Below, piece by piece: positions 8,004 to 16,984 of a stretch of 45,566 nt of DNA; position 1 is the stretch's first letter, and every line of letters begins with the position of its first letter. Below the pieces are notes generated by a model that was not told the DNA's origin, did not search any database, and saw only the letters and a program-made list of their open reading frames with translations. The position numbers and the translations under genes are program-made. Source of the stretch: Reddybacter sp041622675 (GTDB taxonomy: Bacteria; Pseudomonadota; Gammaproteobacteria; Pseudomonadales; Porticoccaceae); the NCBI GenBank assembly GCA_041622675.1, contig JBFJYH010000019.1, forward strand, positions 1-45,566, written 5' to 3'.

Positions 8004-8534
8004 ATGCCCAGAGAATTGTTCCGCCGGCTAATACCCGTCAAACTAAACCCGAAACCCAATTCACTCGTATCACGCTGGTTTGGTCCGATTCTGAACGACC
8101 CCCATCTATTACATTTAAATCGCCACTCCGTTTCCACCGCCTTTTTTATCGGTTTATTCTGTGCTTTTTTACCTGTTCCCGGACAAACATTTGTGGCCAC
8201 GGCACTGGCACTGGTGTTTCGCTGCAACCTGCCACTATCGGTGGTGTTAATCTGGATAAGCAATCCACTGACGATCCCACCAATGATTCTTGGCCTACAT
8301 AAAATAGGGCAATGGATGATAGGCAATGAGGCCGCCACCAGCGCTTCTCACTTAAACTGGCAATGGATCAGTGAAAACTTCGATAATATTTATTTGCCCA
8401 TGCTCCTCGCTGGCGTCACTTGCGGCCTCGTTATTGGGGGCATCGGCTACTTAACTGTGCGTATTTTATGGCGTTGGAAAGTGGTTAAAAGCTGGGAAGA
8501 AAGGAAGCAAAAACGTCTAAAACGCGCTGCCTAA
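8004..8534 (+). CDS. DUF2062 family inner-membrane protein
   Basis: This 176-residue protein contains the DUF2062 core: a region beginning near residue 38 with HSVSTAFFIGLFCAFLPVPG, then NLPLSVVLIWISNPLTIPP, and a C-terminal membrane segment near residues 130 to 155 followed by a basic tail. Two to three hydrophobic segments suggest an inner-membrane protein. The family has no established biochemical role. It is convergent with lolE; DUF2062 genes often sit near lolCDE in related bacteria. The start ATG 8004 follows ACCTAGTGTA, a weak ribosome site. Confidence 0.85.
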   Translation: MPRELFRRLIPVKLNPKPNSLVSRWFGPILNDPHLLHLNRHSVSTAFFIGLFCAFLPVPGQTFVATALALVFRCNLPLSVVLIWISNPLTIPPMILGLHKIGQWMIGNEAATSASHLNWQWISENFDNIYLPMLLAGVTCGLVIGGIGYLTVRILWRWKVVKSWEERKQKRLKRAA

Positions 8535-8602
8535 ACGCCCACAGCAGTAACAACACAAGAAGGAACGTTCCAGCAAGTCCCTATTCACAACCCAGCAAGC
8601 AC

Positions 8603-9844
8603 TTATTCGTAACGTAGTACCTGAGCCGGCTGGAGTCGAGCAGCCCGCCAAGCGGGGTACAGTGCCGCGAACACGTTGAGAACCAGCGCAATTAAAGCCA
8701 CCAGGAGAACATCAGAACTGCGTAAATCTGAGGGAATATAGTCAATCGGATAAATATCAATACTAAGAAATTGGCGGCCCATTAAACCCTCGAGCAAGGC
8801 AATAATATCGGCGACAAAATAACTACCCAGTACCCCCAACACCACACCCAACACCGTTCCGGCAACTCCAATCATCGCTCCCTGCACGAGAAAAATAGCC
8901 AGAACCGCGGTATTCGTTGCGCCCAGCGTTTTTAACACGGCAATTTCACCGCGCTTTTGCACAACTGTCATCACCAGCATTGAAACGATATTAAAGACGG
9001 CAATGGCCACCACCAGAAAAACCAGCAAACTGACAAGCTTGCGCGACATTTGAATGGCCTGATAAAGATTACCGTGTGTTTGCAGCCAATCGCGAAAACG
9101 GAAATTTTCGGGAAGCTGACCCAGTAGCTGATAGGCAATTTGTCGCGTATTAAAGACGTCATCAACCTTAAGCCGCAGGCCTCCAACCCGCCCCTCAAGG
9201 CCAGAAAGGGTACTGGCTGACTGCAGACTCACCAATGCCACCCGGGCATCGACAGCGGTGTGTGTTTGATAGATACCCGCCAACTGATAAACACTTGCCC
9301 TCGGTAAGGCCTGACGCCCCCCGGTAATCTGACCAGGAATGATGAGGGTCAAACTATCGCCCATTTTCACGCCCAGCTTTTTAACCAATGGCAAAGGCAA
9401 AAGGATGTCATCACTAGCCAAATTTGCATAGGCGAGACTACCCTCCACAAGGCTATAACCCTCACCAAGGTCACTTCCAGTAGTACCCAGTAGCTGAACA
9501 GCTTGTGTGCTACCGCGAAAATTCAACATCCCGTCCAATTGAGAAAAAGCCTTCACCTCGCTGACCTGTGGCGATAACTCAATGTGCGCAGCGAGGGCCC
9601 GCCAATCACTAATTCCACTAGGTGTAAAAAGCTGGATATGGGGCACCACACCTAATATTCGAGTTCTCATCTCTTTGTCAAAGCCATTCATCACTGACAG
9701 CACAATAATCATCAACGCGACGCCGAGAACCAATCCACTAATGGCCAACACAGCAATGAATGAGGCCAGTGGCTTAGTGGCACTGGTGCCGGAAGACCCC
9801 GCGCTAAAAAAACGCCGGCCGATAAAGACCGGATAAGCACGCAT
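8603..9844 (-). CDS. lolE: Lipoprotein-releasing ABC transporter permease LolE
   Basis: LolE is one of two inner-membrane permeases that, with the LolD ATPase, extract outer-membrane lipoproteins and hand them to LolA. The 413-residue sequence has an N-terminal membrane helix (about residues 25 to 50) ending in the family motif VLSVMNGFDKEM, a long periplasmic domain, and three C-terminal helices ending in LYPAWRAARLQPAQVLRYE. ATG 9844 overlaps the lolD stop by one base (TAATG), indicating translational coupling. Named LolE because it follows lolD, as in E. coli; both permeases are related, so the C/E naming rests on order. Confidence 0.93.
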   Translation of the reverse strand: MRAYPVFIGRRFFSAGSSGTSATKPLASFIAVLAISGLVLGVALMIIVLSVMNGFDKEMRTRILGVVPHIQLFTPSGISDWRALAAHIELSPQVSEVKAFSQLDGMLNFRGSTQAVQLLGTTGSDLGEGYSLVEGSLAYANLASDDILLPLPLVKKLGVKMGDSLTLIIPGQITGGRQALPRASVYQLAGIYQTHTAVDARVALVSLQSASTLSGLEGRVGGLRLKVDDVFNTRQIAYQLLGQLPENFRFRDWLQTHGNLYQAIQMSRKLVSLLVFLVVAIAVFNIVSMLVMTVVQKRGEIAVLKTLGATNTAVLAIFLVQGAMIGVAGTVLGVVLGVLGSYFVADIIALLEGLMGRQFLSIDIYPIDYIPSDLRSSDVLLVALIALVLNVFAALYPAWRAARLQPAQVLRYE

Positions 9845-10557
9845 TAAGTGTTGAACTCGCGCAATTCACCCTTCTCCAAAACTAGCACTCGATCCATTTG
9901 GGCAGCGATATCTGGGTCGTGGGTAACGATAACAAAACTAATCAAGAGCTCATCATTCAGCTCAAGTAGCAGCTGCAGGACTGTTTCTGCAGTGTCAGCA
10001 TCGAGGTTACCCGTTGGTTCATCCATCAATACACATGAGGGCTCAGAGACCAGGGCACGGGCGATGGCCACCCGTTGACGCTCACCACCGGACAGTGTCG
10101 ATGGTTTATGTTTAAGGCGCTCACCTAAACCGACACGTTCAAGCATAACGCGAGCGCGCCGCAGTGCCTCACGGCGTTTTACACCGCCAATCAACAAGGG
10201 CATGGCGGCATTTTCGAGAGCGGTAAACTCTACCAAGAGATGGTGAAATTGATAAACAAAACCTAATTGCTGATTGCGCCAGCGCGCAGATGCCGATGCC
10301 GTCATCGTAGCAAAACTCTGGCCGCTGACGATGACCTCACCGCTACTCACCGTATCCAAACCGCCAAGCATATTCAGTAAAGTCGATTTACCTGAACCAG
10401 AAGCGCCAATAATCGCCAATTTCTCGCCGGTTTTGATCAGCAAGTTAACGTTCGACAAGACTGTCAGTAGATTGCCACCTTCAAGGTAGGATTTACATAG
10501 CGCTCGGCAATCGATAACCGGCACACAATCGCTTTTTACATCATTGCGTTTACTCAT
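9844..10557 (-). CDS. lolD: Lipoprotein-releasing ABC transporter ATPase LolD
   Basis: LolD powers lipoprotein release from the inner membrane. It has a Walker A (GASGSGKST), Q-loop region (LGFVYQFHHLLVEFTALENA, typical of LolD), ABC signature LSGGERQRVAIARAL, and Walker B VLMDEPTGNLD. Start ATG 10557 (MSKRND) has GGAG five bases upstream; a TTG codon immediately before it is in frame but unlikely. The gene begins 11 bases after the lolC stop and overlaps lolE by one base. Confidence 0.96.
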   Translation of the reverse strand: MSKRNDVKSDCVPVIDCRALCKSYLEGGNLLTVLSNVNLLIKTGEKLAIIGASGSGKSTLLNMLGGLDTVSSGEVIVSGQSFATMTASASARWRNQQLGFVYQFHHLLVEFTALENAAMPLLIGGVKRREALRRARVMLERVGLGERLKHKPSTLSGGERQRVAIARALVSEPSCVLMDEPTGNLDADTAETVLQLLLELNDELLISFVIVTHDPDIAAQMDRVLVLEKGELREFNT

Positions 10558-10568
10558 CAATTCTCCAG

Positions 10569-11816
10569 TTACTCATAGCGCAGGGCTTCAGCTGGCGGTA
10601 CTTTACCCGCACGCCAGGCCGGATATAGCGTGGCCAGTACACTCAGAACCATGCCCAGTGATGCGACCACAATGACGTCCAACCACTGCAATTGTGAGGG
10701 AAGAACAGTGATGAAATACATGTCGGGATCGAACACCTGGGCACCGACAAGCTCCTCAAGGAAAGCCACGAAAAGACCAATATTAGGCGCCAACAGGCAA
10801 CCGGCTACAACGCCAGAAAACACACCCAGTAAACCCGTCACCCCTCCCTGAGTTCTAAAAATTGCTGCGATAGTCCCGGGCATCATGCCAAGACTGCGTA
10901 GCACCGCAATATCTTTGCGCTTCTCATTCACCATGAGCACCAGACTGGCAACGATATTGAACGCGGCGACGCCAACAATCACCGACAACAATAAGCCGAC
11001 CACAGTTTTCTCTGTTCGAATAGCCTGAAACAACTGCGCCATGGCCTGCTGCCAGGACTCAAGTTGATAGCCTTGGGCCTCGACTTCCTCGCGCAGGGAA
11101 GGCAGGGCAGCCATGGTAAAAGGATCATCAAAAAACAATCTCAGGCCACTAACGCTTGTTCCCATACGCAGTACACGACCGAGGTCGTTGATATGCATAA
11201 AAGCAACGCTGCTATCGATTTGCGCACCTACCTGAAAAACGCCGAGCACGGTCACTTGTTTAACGCGAGGAAAGACTCCCAGCGGTGTGACGGATAATTC
11301 AGGCAAGGTGAGCAGAAGCCGGTCTCCAACGCTAACATTGAGATTTCGTGCCAGCAGCGCACCCAAAATGACACCATAGGCACCGGGTTGAAGTTTTTCT
11401 ATCTGGGGTGTTAGCGTATGGTGGCTTGGCATAGCTGAAGGTAACGACGAACCGCTTGTAGCGGGTAACACACCTTGCACACTCACACCTTGAAATTGCG
11501 ATGCAGACGTGAGCATAGCCTGGCCTTCAACAAAGGGCTGGAGCGCTGCAACACCCGGTCGATGTAAAGTGCTTGCGAGAGCCTGCCAATCTTCAAGACC
11601 ACGCGGAATTGTAATGGTGGCGTGGGGGACGACTTGCAACAAACGGTTTTTAATTTCACGATCAAAGCCATTCATAACGGATAGCACAAGAATCAGTGCC
11701 AGGACCCCGAGCGACATAGCCAAAAAAGAAAATAATGAGACGAAAGAGCCAAATCCGTCAGCACGACCGCTGCTAATGTAGCGCAGGCCAATAAAAGTAG
11801 AGAGAGCGGCCCTCAT
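10569..11816 (-). CDS. lolC: Lipoprotein-releasing ABC transporter permease LolC
   Basis: This is the first gene of lolCDE and the second permease of the lipoprotein-release complex. Its 415 residues share the LolC/E plan: N-terminal FIGLRYISSGRADGFGSFVS, a first helix ending VLSVMNGFDREIKNRLL, a periplasmic domain, and three C-terminal helices ending LYPAWRAGKVPPAEALRYE. The N-terminal pattern FIGLRY is usual for LolC. No good Shine-Dalgarno sequence precedes ATG 11816, although the protein start aligns with the family as I know it. Confidence 0.93.
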   Translation of the reverse strand: MRAALSTFIGLRYISSGRADGFGSFVSLFSFLAMSLGVLALILVLSVMNGFDREIKNRLLQVVPHATITIPRGLEDWQALASTLHRPGVAALQPFVEGQAMLTSASQFQGVSVQGVLPATSGSSLPSAMPSHHTLTPQIEKLQPGAYGVILGALLARNLNVSVGDRLLLTLPELSVTPLGVFPRVKQVTVLGVFQVGAQIDSSVAFMHINDLGRVLRMGTSVSGLRLFFDDPFTMAALPSLREEVEAQGYQLESWQQAMAQLFQAIRTEKTVVGLLLSVIVGVAAFNIVASLVLMVNEKRKDIAVLRSLGMMPGTIAAIFRTQGGVTGLLGVFSGVVAGCLLAPNIGLFVAFLEELVGAQVFDPDMYFITVLPSQLQWLDVIVVASLGMVLSVLATLYPAWRAGKVPPAEALRYE

Positions 11817-11971
11817 CGCAGAAGAGAGTAGATCACATTAAATAACTGAAATTGACACCACAATCGCTCTCGAAGAGGCGAGGCGACAAGCATACTCACA
11901 GGCATACTAACGGCACTAGCGAGTATAAGATGGCAAAACCTTGATTGACTCGGCATATCGACACCACAACC

Positions 11972-12002
11972 TTGTACTTTCGAACTTGAGACTGTCTATA
12001 AT
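11972..12002 (+). promoter_or_regulatory. Possible promoter for the small periplasmic protein gene
   Basis: A perfect -10 box TATAAT lies at 11997-12002. The best -35 candidate, TTGTAC at 11972-11977, gives a long 19-base spacing. The position, 45 bases before the ATG at 12048, is suitable. The region 11817-12047 is divergent and must also carry the lolC promoter, which I could not pinpoint. Confidence 0.45.
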
Positions 12003-12047
12003 CTTGGCCCACAAGTATTTTTATACTGCCCAAATCGGGGGAAAACT

Positions 12048-12350
12048 ATGGCAAAGTTACTCGCTGTTATTGTTACTACTACCTTTATCGCGCAAATGTC
12101 TTTTGCCGAGGTTATCAAAGTCCCCGTCGGCTCCCAGAGCGCCCATAAAAAACATATTGAACTACCCAAAAATGGACAAAGCCGAGCCAGTGTGGAAGCG
12201 CAGTTCGGCACGCCCCAAGCAATCAATGACGCCATTGGCGAACCGCCTATCTCATCATGGCAATATCATGATTACATTGTCTATTTCGAATATGACCTTG
12301 TTTTACATACTGTCCTCAAGCATAAGCCTGCAAACTTGGCCAGTGAGTAA
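12048..12350 (+). CDS. Small exported protein with BamE/SmpA-like G-x-S-x(3)-V pattern
   Basis: The product has 100 residues. A signal peptide is clear: MAKLLAVIVTTTFIAQMSFA, with likely cleavage after SFA, so the mature protein is periplasmic. The mature part has KNGQSRASVEAQFGTPQ followed by WQYHDYIVYFEYDLVLHTV, a helix-turn then beta pattern reminiscent of the small SmpA/BamE-like fold, but there is no lipobox and homology is uncertain. Similar short proteins occur beside these genes in relatives of Pseudomonas as far as I recall. Divergent from lolC and convergent with nqrM. Function unknown. Confidence 0.75.
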   Translation: MAKLLAVIVTTTFIAQMSFAEVIKVPVGSQSAHKKHIELPKNGQSRASVEAQFGTPQAINDAIGEPPISSWQYHDYIVYFEYDLVLHTVLKHKPANLASE

Positions 12351-12384
12351 AACCAATCCAGCACCGCTGAGAGAAGCCACGACC

Positions 12385-12636
12385 TTAGCTACTCTGCTTA
12401 TCTGAGGCGTCGTAGCTCAACTCGGTAGCCAGTGGTGTCGATCCAGACGTTGCTCGCGCCTGCTCTTCATCACATTTCTTCATGTCGCCACCACAAATAT
12501 CACAGCTGCGATCTAGGCCCAATGCGGCAATGCCACCGCAAGTGCCTTTAATGGGCTTGTTCGCAAAAATAACGCCCAGCGACATACCCGCAATCAGTAA
12601 TAGTAAAAAGAAGAAAGCAAAAACAAACTCAAACAT
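12385..12636 (-). CDS. nqrM: Na+-NQR maturation protein NqrM
   Basis: NqrM (DUF539) is needed to build Na+-NQR, probably by delivering iron to the Cys-ligated site between NqrD and NqrE. It has one N-terminal membrane helix (about residues 3 to 25) and four cysteines in CGGIAALGLDRSCDICGG and MKKCDEE, the family's hallmark. Length is 83 residues. It overlaps the apbE stop by one base and is the last gene of the nqr operon. Confidence 0.93.
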   Translation of the reverse strand: MFEFVFAFFFLLLLIAGMSLGVIFANKPIKGTCGGIAALGLDRSCDICGGDMKKCDEEQARATSGSTPLATELSYDASDKQSS

Positions 12637-13694
12637 TATTCTGCTCCGTTGAGAAATGGAGTAAATCCAGTACTGTGACTTGGCTGAAAACCTTCATCGG
12701 TTTTGACCAGCAGGTAAACCGGAATATCCCGTTGCTCGGCAAGCTCAAGGGTTTTTTCTGGGCCCATCACCATGAATGCCGTCGCCAGAGCATCCGCAAC
12801 ACCTGCAGTATCAGCCAGCACAGTCACTGAAGCAAGATTATGGGTGATCGGCTTACCTGTCCTCGGGTCGATAGTGTGAGAATAACGTACACCGTCTCGT
12901 TCGAAATAATTGCGGTAGTCGCCCGAGGTCGCTACACCCATATCTGTGACCGCGATGACGTTTTCAATACCCCCGTGGATTAAGCTTGGCATCTCTATCG
13001 CAATTTGCCAGGGCAAACCTTTGCGATTGTGGCCAGCCATTTGTAACTCACCCCCTACTTCAACCAAAAAATTATTAAACCCCTGCATACGCAGCAGGGT
13101 GGCAACTTTTTGAGCCGCATAACCTTTGGCAATAGCGGATAAGTCGATGTCAATGGCGACCAATTTACTAACTTTTCGGTCACTTTCTAGACGCAATTGC
13201 CCGAAATCAACCTGGGGCAATAGTGCCTTTATCTCACTTTCAGAAGGCACTTTATCACCAGTGTCTTCAGGACCGAAACCCCAGAGATCAACCAGGGGAC
13301 CGACGGTGGGGTCGAATGCACCCAAGGTCAAGGCATGGATATGCTGAGCATCCTGCAATACCTGCCAGAGATCTGCACTAACATTAAACTGTTCACCGGG
13401 ATCCAGCCGATTTAAGTTGTTGAGTTCAGAATCGGGCTTATACGTACTCATGGAGTAATCGAGGCGGGTTAGTAATCCTTGTACTGAATCTTCAATGCCA
13501 TCAGGAAAACGTCCGGCCTCTGTGACCACCGTGATGTGATATGTGGTGCCCATCGTCTGACCCATAAACGACAGATCTATATCTTTACGAGTGCAGCCAG
13601 TGAGAGTGAAGACACTTGCCAATAGAAAAAAAAACGAGGCCAATAATGGCCCCGTTCTAATGCAATACTTCACCGTATTAACCGCCGAAGTCAT
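12636..13694 (-). CDS. apbE: FAD:protein FMN transferase ApbE
   Basis: ApbE attaches FMN covalently to threonines of NqrB and NqrC, using FAD as donor, in the periplasm. The signal sequence ends with a lipobox (FTLTGC), so it is a lipoprotein. Family motifs include MGTTYHITVV, IDLSAIAKGYAAQKV, VGGELQMAGHN, and the C-terminal VTVLADTAGVADALATAFMVMG. The start is uncertain: ATG 13694 is used here; ATG 13712 and GTG 13673 are in frame, and GTG 13673 gives the most typical short lipoprotein signal. All but the last overlap the nqrF stop, suggesting coupling. Confidence 0.9.
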   Translation of the reverse strand: MTSAVNTVKYCIRTGPLLASFFFLLASVFTLTGCTRKDIDLSFMGQTMGTTYHITVVTEAGRFPDGIEDSVQGLLTRLDYSMSTYKPDSELNNLNRLDPGEQFNVSADLWQVLQDAQHIHALTLGAFDPTVGPLVDLWGFGPEDTGDKVPSESEIKALLPQVDFGQLRLESDRKVSKLVAIDIDLSAIAKGYAAQKVATLLRMQGFNNFLVEVGGELQMAGHNRKGLPWQIAIEMPSLIHGGIENVIAVTDMGVATSGDYRNYFERDGVRYSHTIDPRTGKPITHNLASVTVLADTAGVADALATAFMVMGPEKTLELAEQRDIPVYLLVKTDEGFQPSHSTGFTPFLNGAE

Positions 13695-14910
13695 CGAGGA
13701 ATATATTGTCATCCTCGACACCCAAACTGTGTAGCAGCTGTATAACAGCAGCCGTCATCATGGGTGGCCCACACATGTAGTATTCGCAATCTTCTGGCGC
13801 TTCATGTTCTTTGAGATATTCCTCAAACAGCACATTGTGGATAAAGCCGGTCAGACCATTCCAGTTATCTTCAGGCTGCGGCTCAGACAAAGCTACGTGC
13901 CATTCAAAGTTATCATTCTCTTTGGCCAGCATGTCGTACTCATCCTGGTAGAACATTTCACGCAAGCTACGTGCACCGTACCAGAAGCTCATCTTACGGG
14001 TACTGTTCAAACGTTTAAGCTGATCAAAGATATGTGAACGCATCGGTGCCATACCGGCGCCACCACCAACGAAGACCATTTCTTTATCGGTATCAGTGGC
14101 AAAAAATTCACCAAATGGTCCGTAGACGGTAATCGTGTCACCAGGCTTTAAGCTAAAGACATATGAAGACATTTGCCCTGGAGGTAAACCTTGGGTTCGC
14201 GGTGGAGGTGCAGCCACACGAATGTTAAATTTAACAATGCCTTTTTCTTCGGGGTAGTTAGCCATCGAATAAGCACGAATTACAGGCTCATCAACCTTCG
14301 ACTCGAGGTCGAAAAAGTTAAAATGATTCCAGTCGCCACGGTACTCTTCTTCAATATCGAAGTCGCTGAATTTAATGTGGTGGGGTGGCGCTTCAAGTTG
14401 TACATAACCACCGGCGCGAAAATCAACGCTCTCACCTTCAGGCAAGCGAAGAGTCAATTCCTTAATAAAGGTCGCGACATTAGGGTTCGACTCAACGACA
14501 CACTCCCATTGTTTCACTCCAAAAACTTCTTCTGGAACGACAATTTTCATGTCTTGTTTAACAGGGACTTGACAAGATAATCGCCAGCCTTCAGCCGCTT
14601 CACGGCGGGTAAAGTGCGCTTCTTCTGTTGGCAGGATTGAACCGCCGCCCTCTGACACGATACATTTGCACTGTGCGCAGCTACCGCCGCCACCACAGGC
14701 AGAGGCCAGAAACAGATCATTGGCCGCGAGTGTTTGCAGCAGCTTGTCACCGGCAGCGGAAGTGACAGTTTTTTCACCATTAACTTCAATCGTCACATTA
14801 CCACTGTTTACGAGGCGTGAACGAGCAGCCAGAATAAAAGCAACTAGGCCCAGCACGATGCCAGTAAACATCACGACGCCAAGAATGATGGTTATATTTT
14901 CCATATTCAT
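13678..14910 (-). CDS. nqrF: Na+-translocating NADH:quinone reductase subunit F
   Basis: NqrF takes electrons from NADH through FAD to a [2Fe-2S] centre, the entry point of the complex. One N-terminal membrane helix (residues 7 to 28) is followed by a ferredoxin domain with ligands Cys72, Cys78, Cys81 (ACGGGGSCAQCKC) and Cys113. The FAD domain has RAYSMANYP and the NADH domain VGGGAGMAPMRS and YYMCGPPMM. The 410 residues ending LDDFGG are typical. Start ATG 14910 has GAGA upstream; an in-frame ATG follows at 14904. Confidence 0.97.
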   Translation of the reverse strand: MNMENITIILGVVMFTGIVLGLVAFILAARSRLVNSGNVTIEVNGEKTVTSAAGDKLLQTLAANDLFLASACGGGGSCAQCKCIVSEGGGSILPTEEAHFTRREAAEGWRLSCQVPVKQDMKIVVPEEVFGVKQWECVVESNPNVATFIKELTLRLPEGESVDFRAGGYVQLEAPPHHIKFSDFDIEEEYRGDWNHFNFFDLESKVDEPVIRAYSMANYPEEKGIVKFNIRVAAPPPRTQGLPPGQMSSYVFSLKPGDTITVYGPFGEFFATDTDKEMVFVGGGAGMAPMRSHIFDQLKRLNSTRKMSFWYGARSLREMFYQDEYDMLAKENDNFEWHVALSEPQPEDNWNGLTGFIHNVLFEEYLKEHEAPEDCEYYMCGPPMMTAAVIQLLHSLGVEDDNIFLDDFGG

Positions 14911-14928
14911 AAAATTCTCTACCTCGCC

Positions 14929-15546
14929 TTACAGGTTCATGCCGCCGAAGGACATAAAGCCCAAGGACATCAAGCCAACAATCATAAATGCACCGCCAAG
15001 GCCACGTAGACCATGGGGCATATCACTATATTTGAGCTTTTCACGAATACCTGCCAAAGCAACAATAGCCAGAGCCCAGCCGACACCAGCGCCGACGCCG
15101 TAAACAACGCTCTCACCAAGATCGTAATCGCGCTCGACCATGAAGAGAGAAGCCCCCAAAATAGCGCAGTTAACCGTAATCAACGGCAGAAAAACACCTA
15201 AGGTGTTGTACAGCGCAGGCATATAACGGTCGAGTACCATTTCAAGAATTTGCACAATAGCTGCAATAACACCGATGTAACTCAACAGCCCAAGGAAGCT
15301 AAGATCGACAGTCTTCATACTTTCGATGCCAGTCCAACTCAAAGCGCCTTCTGACAACAGGTATGTATAAAGAAGGTTGTTAACCGGAACGGTAATCGTC
15401 AAAACAGCCACTACAGCAATACCCAAACCAATCGCCGCTTCAATTTTCTTCGAGATCGCTAATAGGGTACACATGCCCAAGAAAAAGCTCAGAGCCATGT
15501 TTTCGATGAAAACCGAGCGAATAAATAAACTCAGATATTCAGCCAT
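14929..15546 (-). CDS. nqrE: Na+-translocating NADH:quinone reductase subunit E
   Basis: NqrE is a six-helix membrane subunit that, with NqrD, holds an iron centre and forms part of the Na+ path. It is 205 residues and starts MAEYLSLFIRSVFIENMALS; the conserved cysteines appear in FFLGMCTLLA and TVNCAILGASLF. Its start overlaps the nqrD stop (TAATG), a sign of translational coupling. Confidence 0.97.
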   Translation of the reverse strand: MAEYLSLFIRSVFIENMALSFFLGMCTLLAISKKIEAAIGLGIAVVAVLTITVPVNNLLYTYLLSEGALSWTGIESMKTVDLSFLGLLSYIGVIAAIVQILEMVLDRYMPALYNTLGVFLPLITVNCAILGASLFMVERDYDLGESVVYGVGAGVGWALAIVALAGIREKLKYSDMPHGLRGLGGAFMIVGLMSLGFMSFGGMNL

Positions 15547-16208
15547 TACGCCACCTCCGCTCGAGTGTTTGGCGCTAATTCAAAATCAGCTGCTTCAACT
15601 TGATCTTTCTTGAATGTACGCAAAATCCAGATAAAACCACCGATCAGGAAAAAGGCACTTGGCGGTAACAAAAGCAGACCGTTGGGAATATACCAACCAC
15701 CTGTGCTAACCACAGGCAGTATTTGTATACCCAGTAGTGAGCCGGAACCAAAGAGCTCTCGTATGACTGCAAGGGTGATTAGAATTACGCTGTAACCTAA
15801 ACCGTTACCTATGCCGTCAAGAAAACTGGCCACTGGTGGATTCTTCATCGCATAGGCTTCGGCGCGACCCATAACAATACAATTGGTAATAATAAGGCCA
15901 ACAAAGACTGACAGTTGTTTACTTACGTCGTAAGCAACAGCTTTAAGTACTTGGTCGACGACAATCACCAGTGAAGCGATGATTGTCATTTGCACAATAA
16001 TACGAATATTACCGGGAATAAAATTGCGCACCAAAGAAACAAACAAGTTTGAAAAAGCCGTTACCGTGGTCAGCGCCAGGCACATCACCAAGGCTACCGA
16101 CAACTGTGATGTTACCGCTAGCGCCGAACAAATGCCGAGAATCTGCAGTGCAATTGGATTATTTTCAACAACCGGCTTAAACAGAATATCTTTCGTTTTT
16201 TCCGTCAT
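15546..16208 (-). CDS. nqrD: Na+-translocating NADH:quinone reductase subunit D
   Basis: NqrD is a membrane subunit homologous to NqrE and arranged in inverted topology with it. The 220-residue product has six hydrophobic segments, the paired cysteine regions LQILGICSALAVT and LIITNCIVMGRAEAYAMKN, and ends with a short cytoplasmic tail. It begins 2 bases after the nqrC stop. Confidence 0.97.
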   Translation of the reverse strand: MTEKTKDILFKPVVENNPIALQILGICSALAVTSQLSVALVMCLALTTVTAFSNLFVSLVRNFIPGNIRIIVQMTIIASLVIVVDQVLKAVAYDVSKQLSVFVGLIITNCIVMGRAEAYAMKNPPVASFLDGIGNGLGYSVILITLAVIRELFGSGSLLGIQILPVVSTGGWYIPNGLLLLPPSAFFLIGGFIWILRTFKKDQVEAADFELAPNTRAEVA

Positions 16209-16210
16209 GA

Positions 16211-16984
16211 TTACGCCTCCCCTCCTTTAAGCTTCGTTAAAAATGGTGCAAAGCCTTTATCGCCAAGCCAGAATTGAATTAACTGGCTCACACCTCGACT
16301 GGTCAAGGTCGCCCCTGACAAACCATCAATCTGATATTCGCTACCGGCACGACTGCTATCAACCGACCCTTTAATTAGCGCCAAAGCAGTTTTACCCTCA
16401 TCATCAAAGACTTTTTTACCTATCCATTTGGCTTTCCAAAGCGGGTTATCAACCTCACCACCCAAACCGGGTGTTTCAGCATGTTCGTAAAAACCCAAAC
16501 CCGCAACGGTATTTAAATCACCCTCAAGAGCGATAAAGCCGTACAGGGTAGACCACAGACCATAGCCTTTAATCGGCAAGATCACTTTATCGATGCCTTC
16601 AGATGTTTCGACAATATACACGGTGGCAATATTGGCCCTACGTGAAATTTTCGCCAAGTCATCTGCAGCACTTAGCGCTTCAGATAGAGCAGGGTCTTTA
16701 CTGGCTTTACGTTGATCGTAGCTGTTCACATCGACGGCGTCGGTAAATTGACCAGAGTCCAGATCAACAGCGCGCACCGAAATATCTTCGAATTGGCTAT
16801 CGACGCTCACTCCTTCTTTCAACAAACCAGCCGCAGCGAGAATATTGGTTTTTCGATCGAGGTCCTTATTAGCCTGCTGCATCGGCCGCAATAGAACGGC
16901 TGCAGATGCCACAACAATCGAGCACACCACACAAAGGATCAGAGCAACACTAAGCGTGCCGCCAACAGTATCTTTATTAAGCAC
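16211..16984 (-). CDS. nqrC: Na+-translocating NADH:quinone reductase subunit C
   Basis: NqrC carries a covalently bound FMN in its periplasmic domain. One N-terminal helix (about residues 10 to 33) anchors the protein. The flavinylation motif is S-G-A-T at 223 to 226 (LSGATLTSRGVS), so Thr226 is the expected FMN site, modified by the ApbE encoded downstream. The gene overlaps nqrB by 8 bases. Length is 257 residues, as usual. Confidence 0.97.
   Translation of the reverse strand: MLNKDTVGGTLSVALILCVVCSIVVASAAVLLRPMQQANKDLDRKTNILAAAGLLKEGVSVDSQFEDISVRAVDLDSGQFTDAVDVNSYDQRKASKDPALSEALSAADDLAKISRRANIATVYIVETSEGIDKVILPIKGYGLWSTLYGFIALEGDLNTVAGLGFYEHAETPGLGGEVDNPLWKAKWIGKKVFDDEGKTALALIKGSVDSSRAGSEYQIDGLSGATLTSRGVSQLIQFWLGDKGFAPFLTKLKGGEA

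Noticed and set aside
8562..8571. GGAACGTTCC palindrome between DUF2062 and lolE genes
   Set aside because: A 10-bp palindrome between convergent genes with no T-run and no regulatory context; considered chance.
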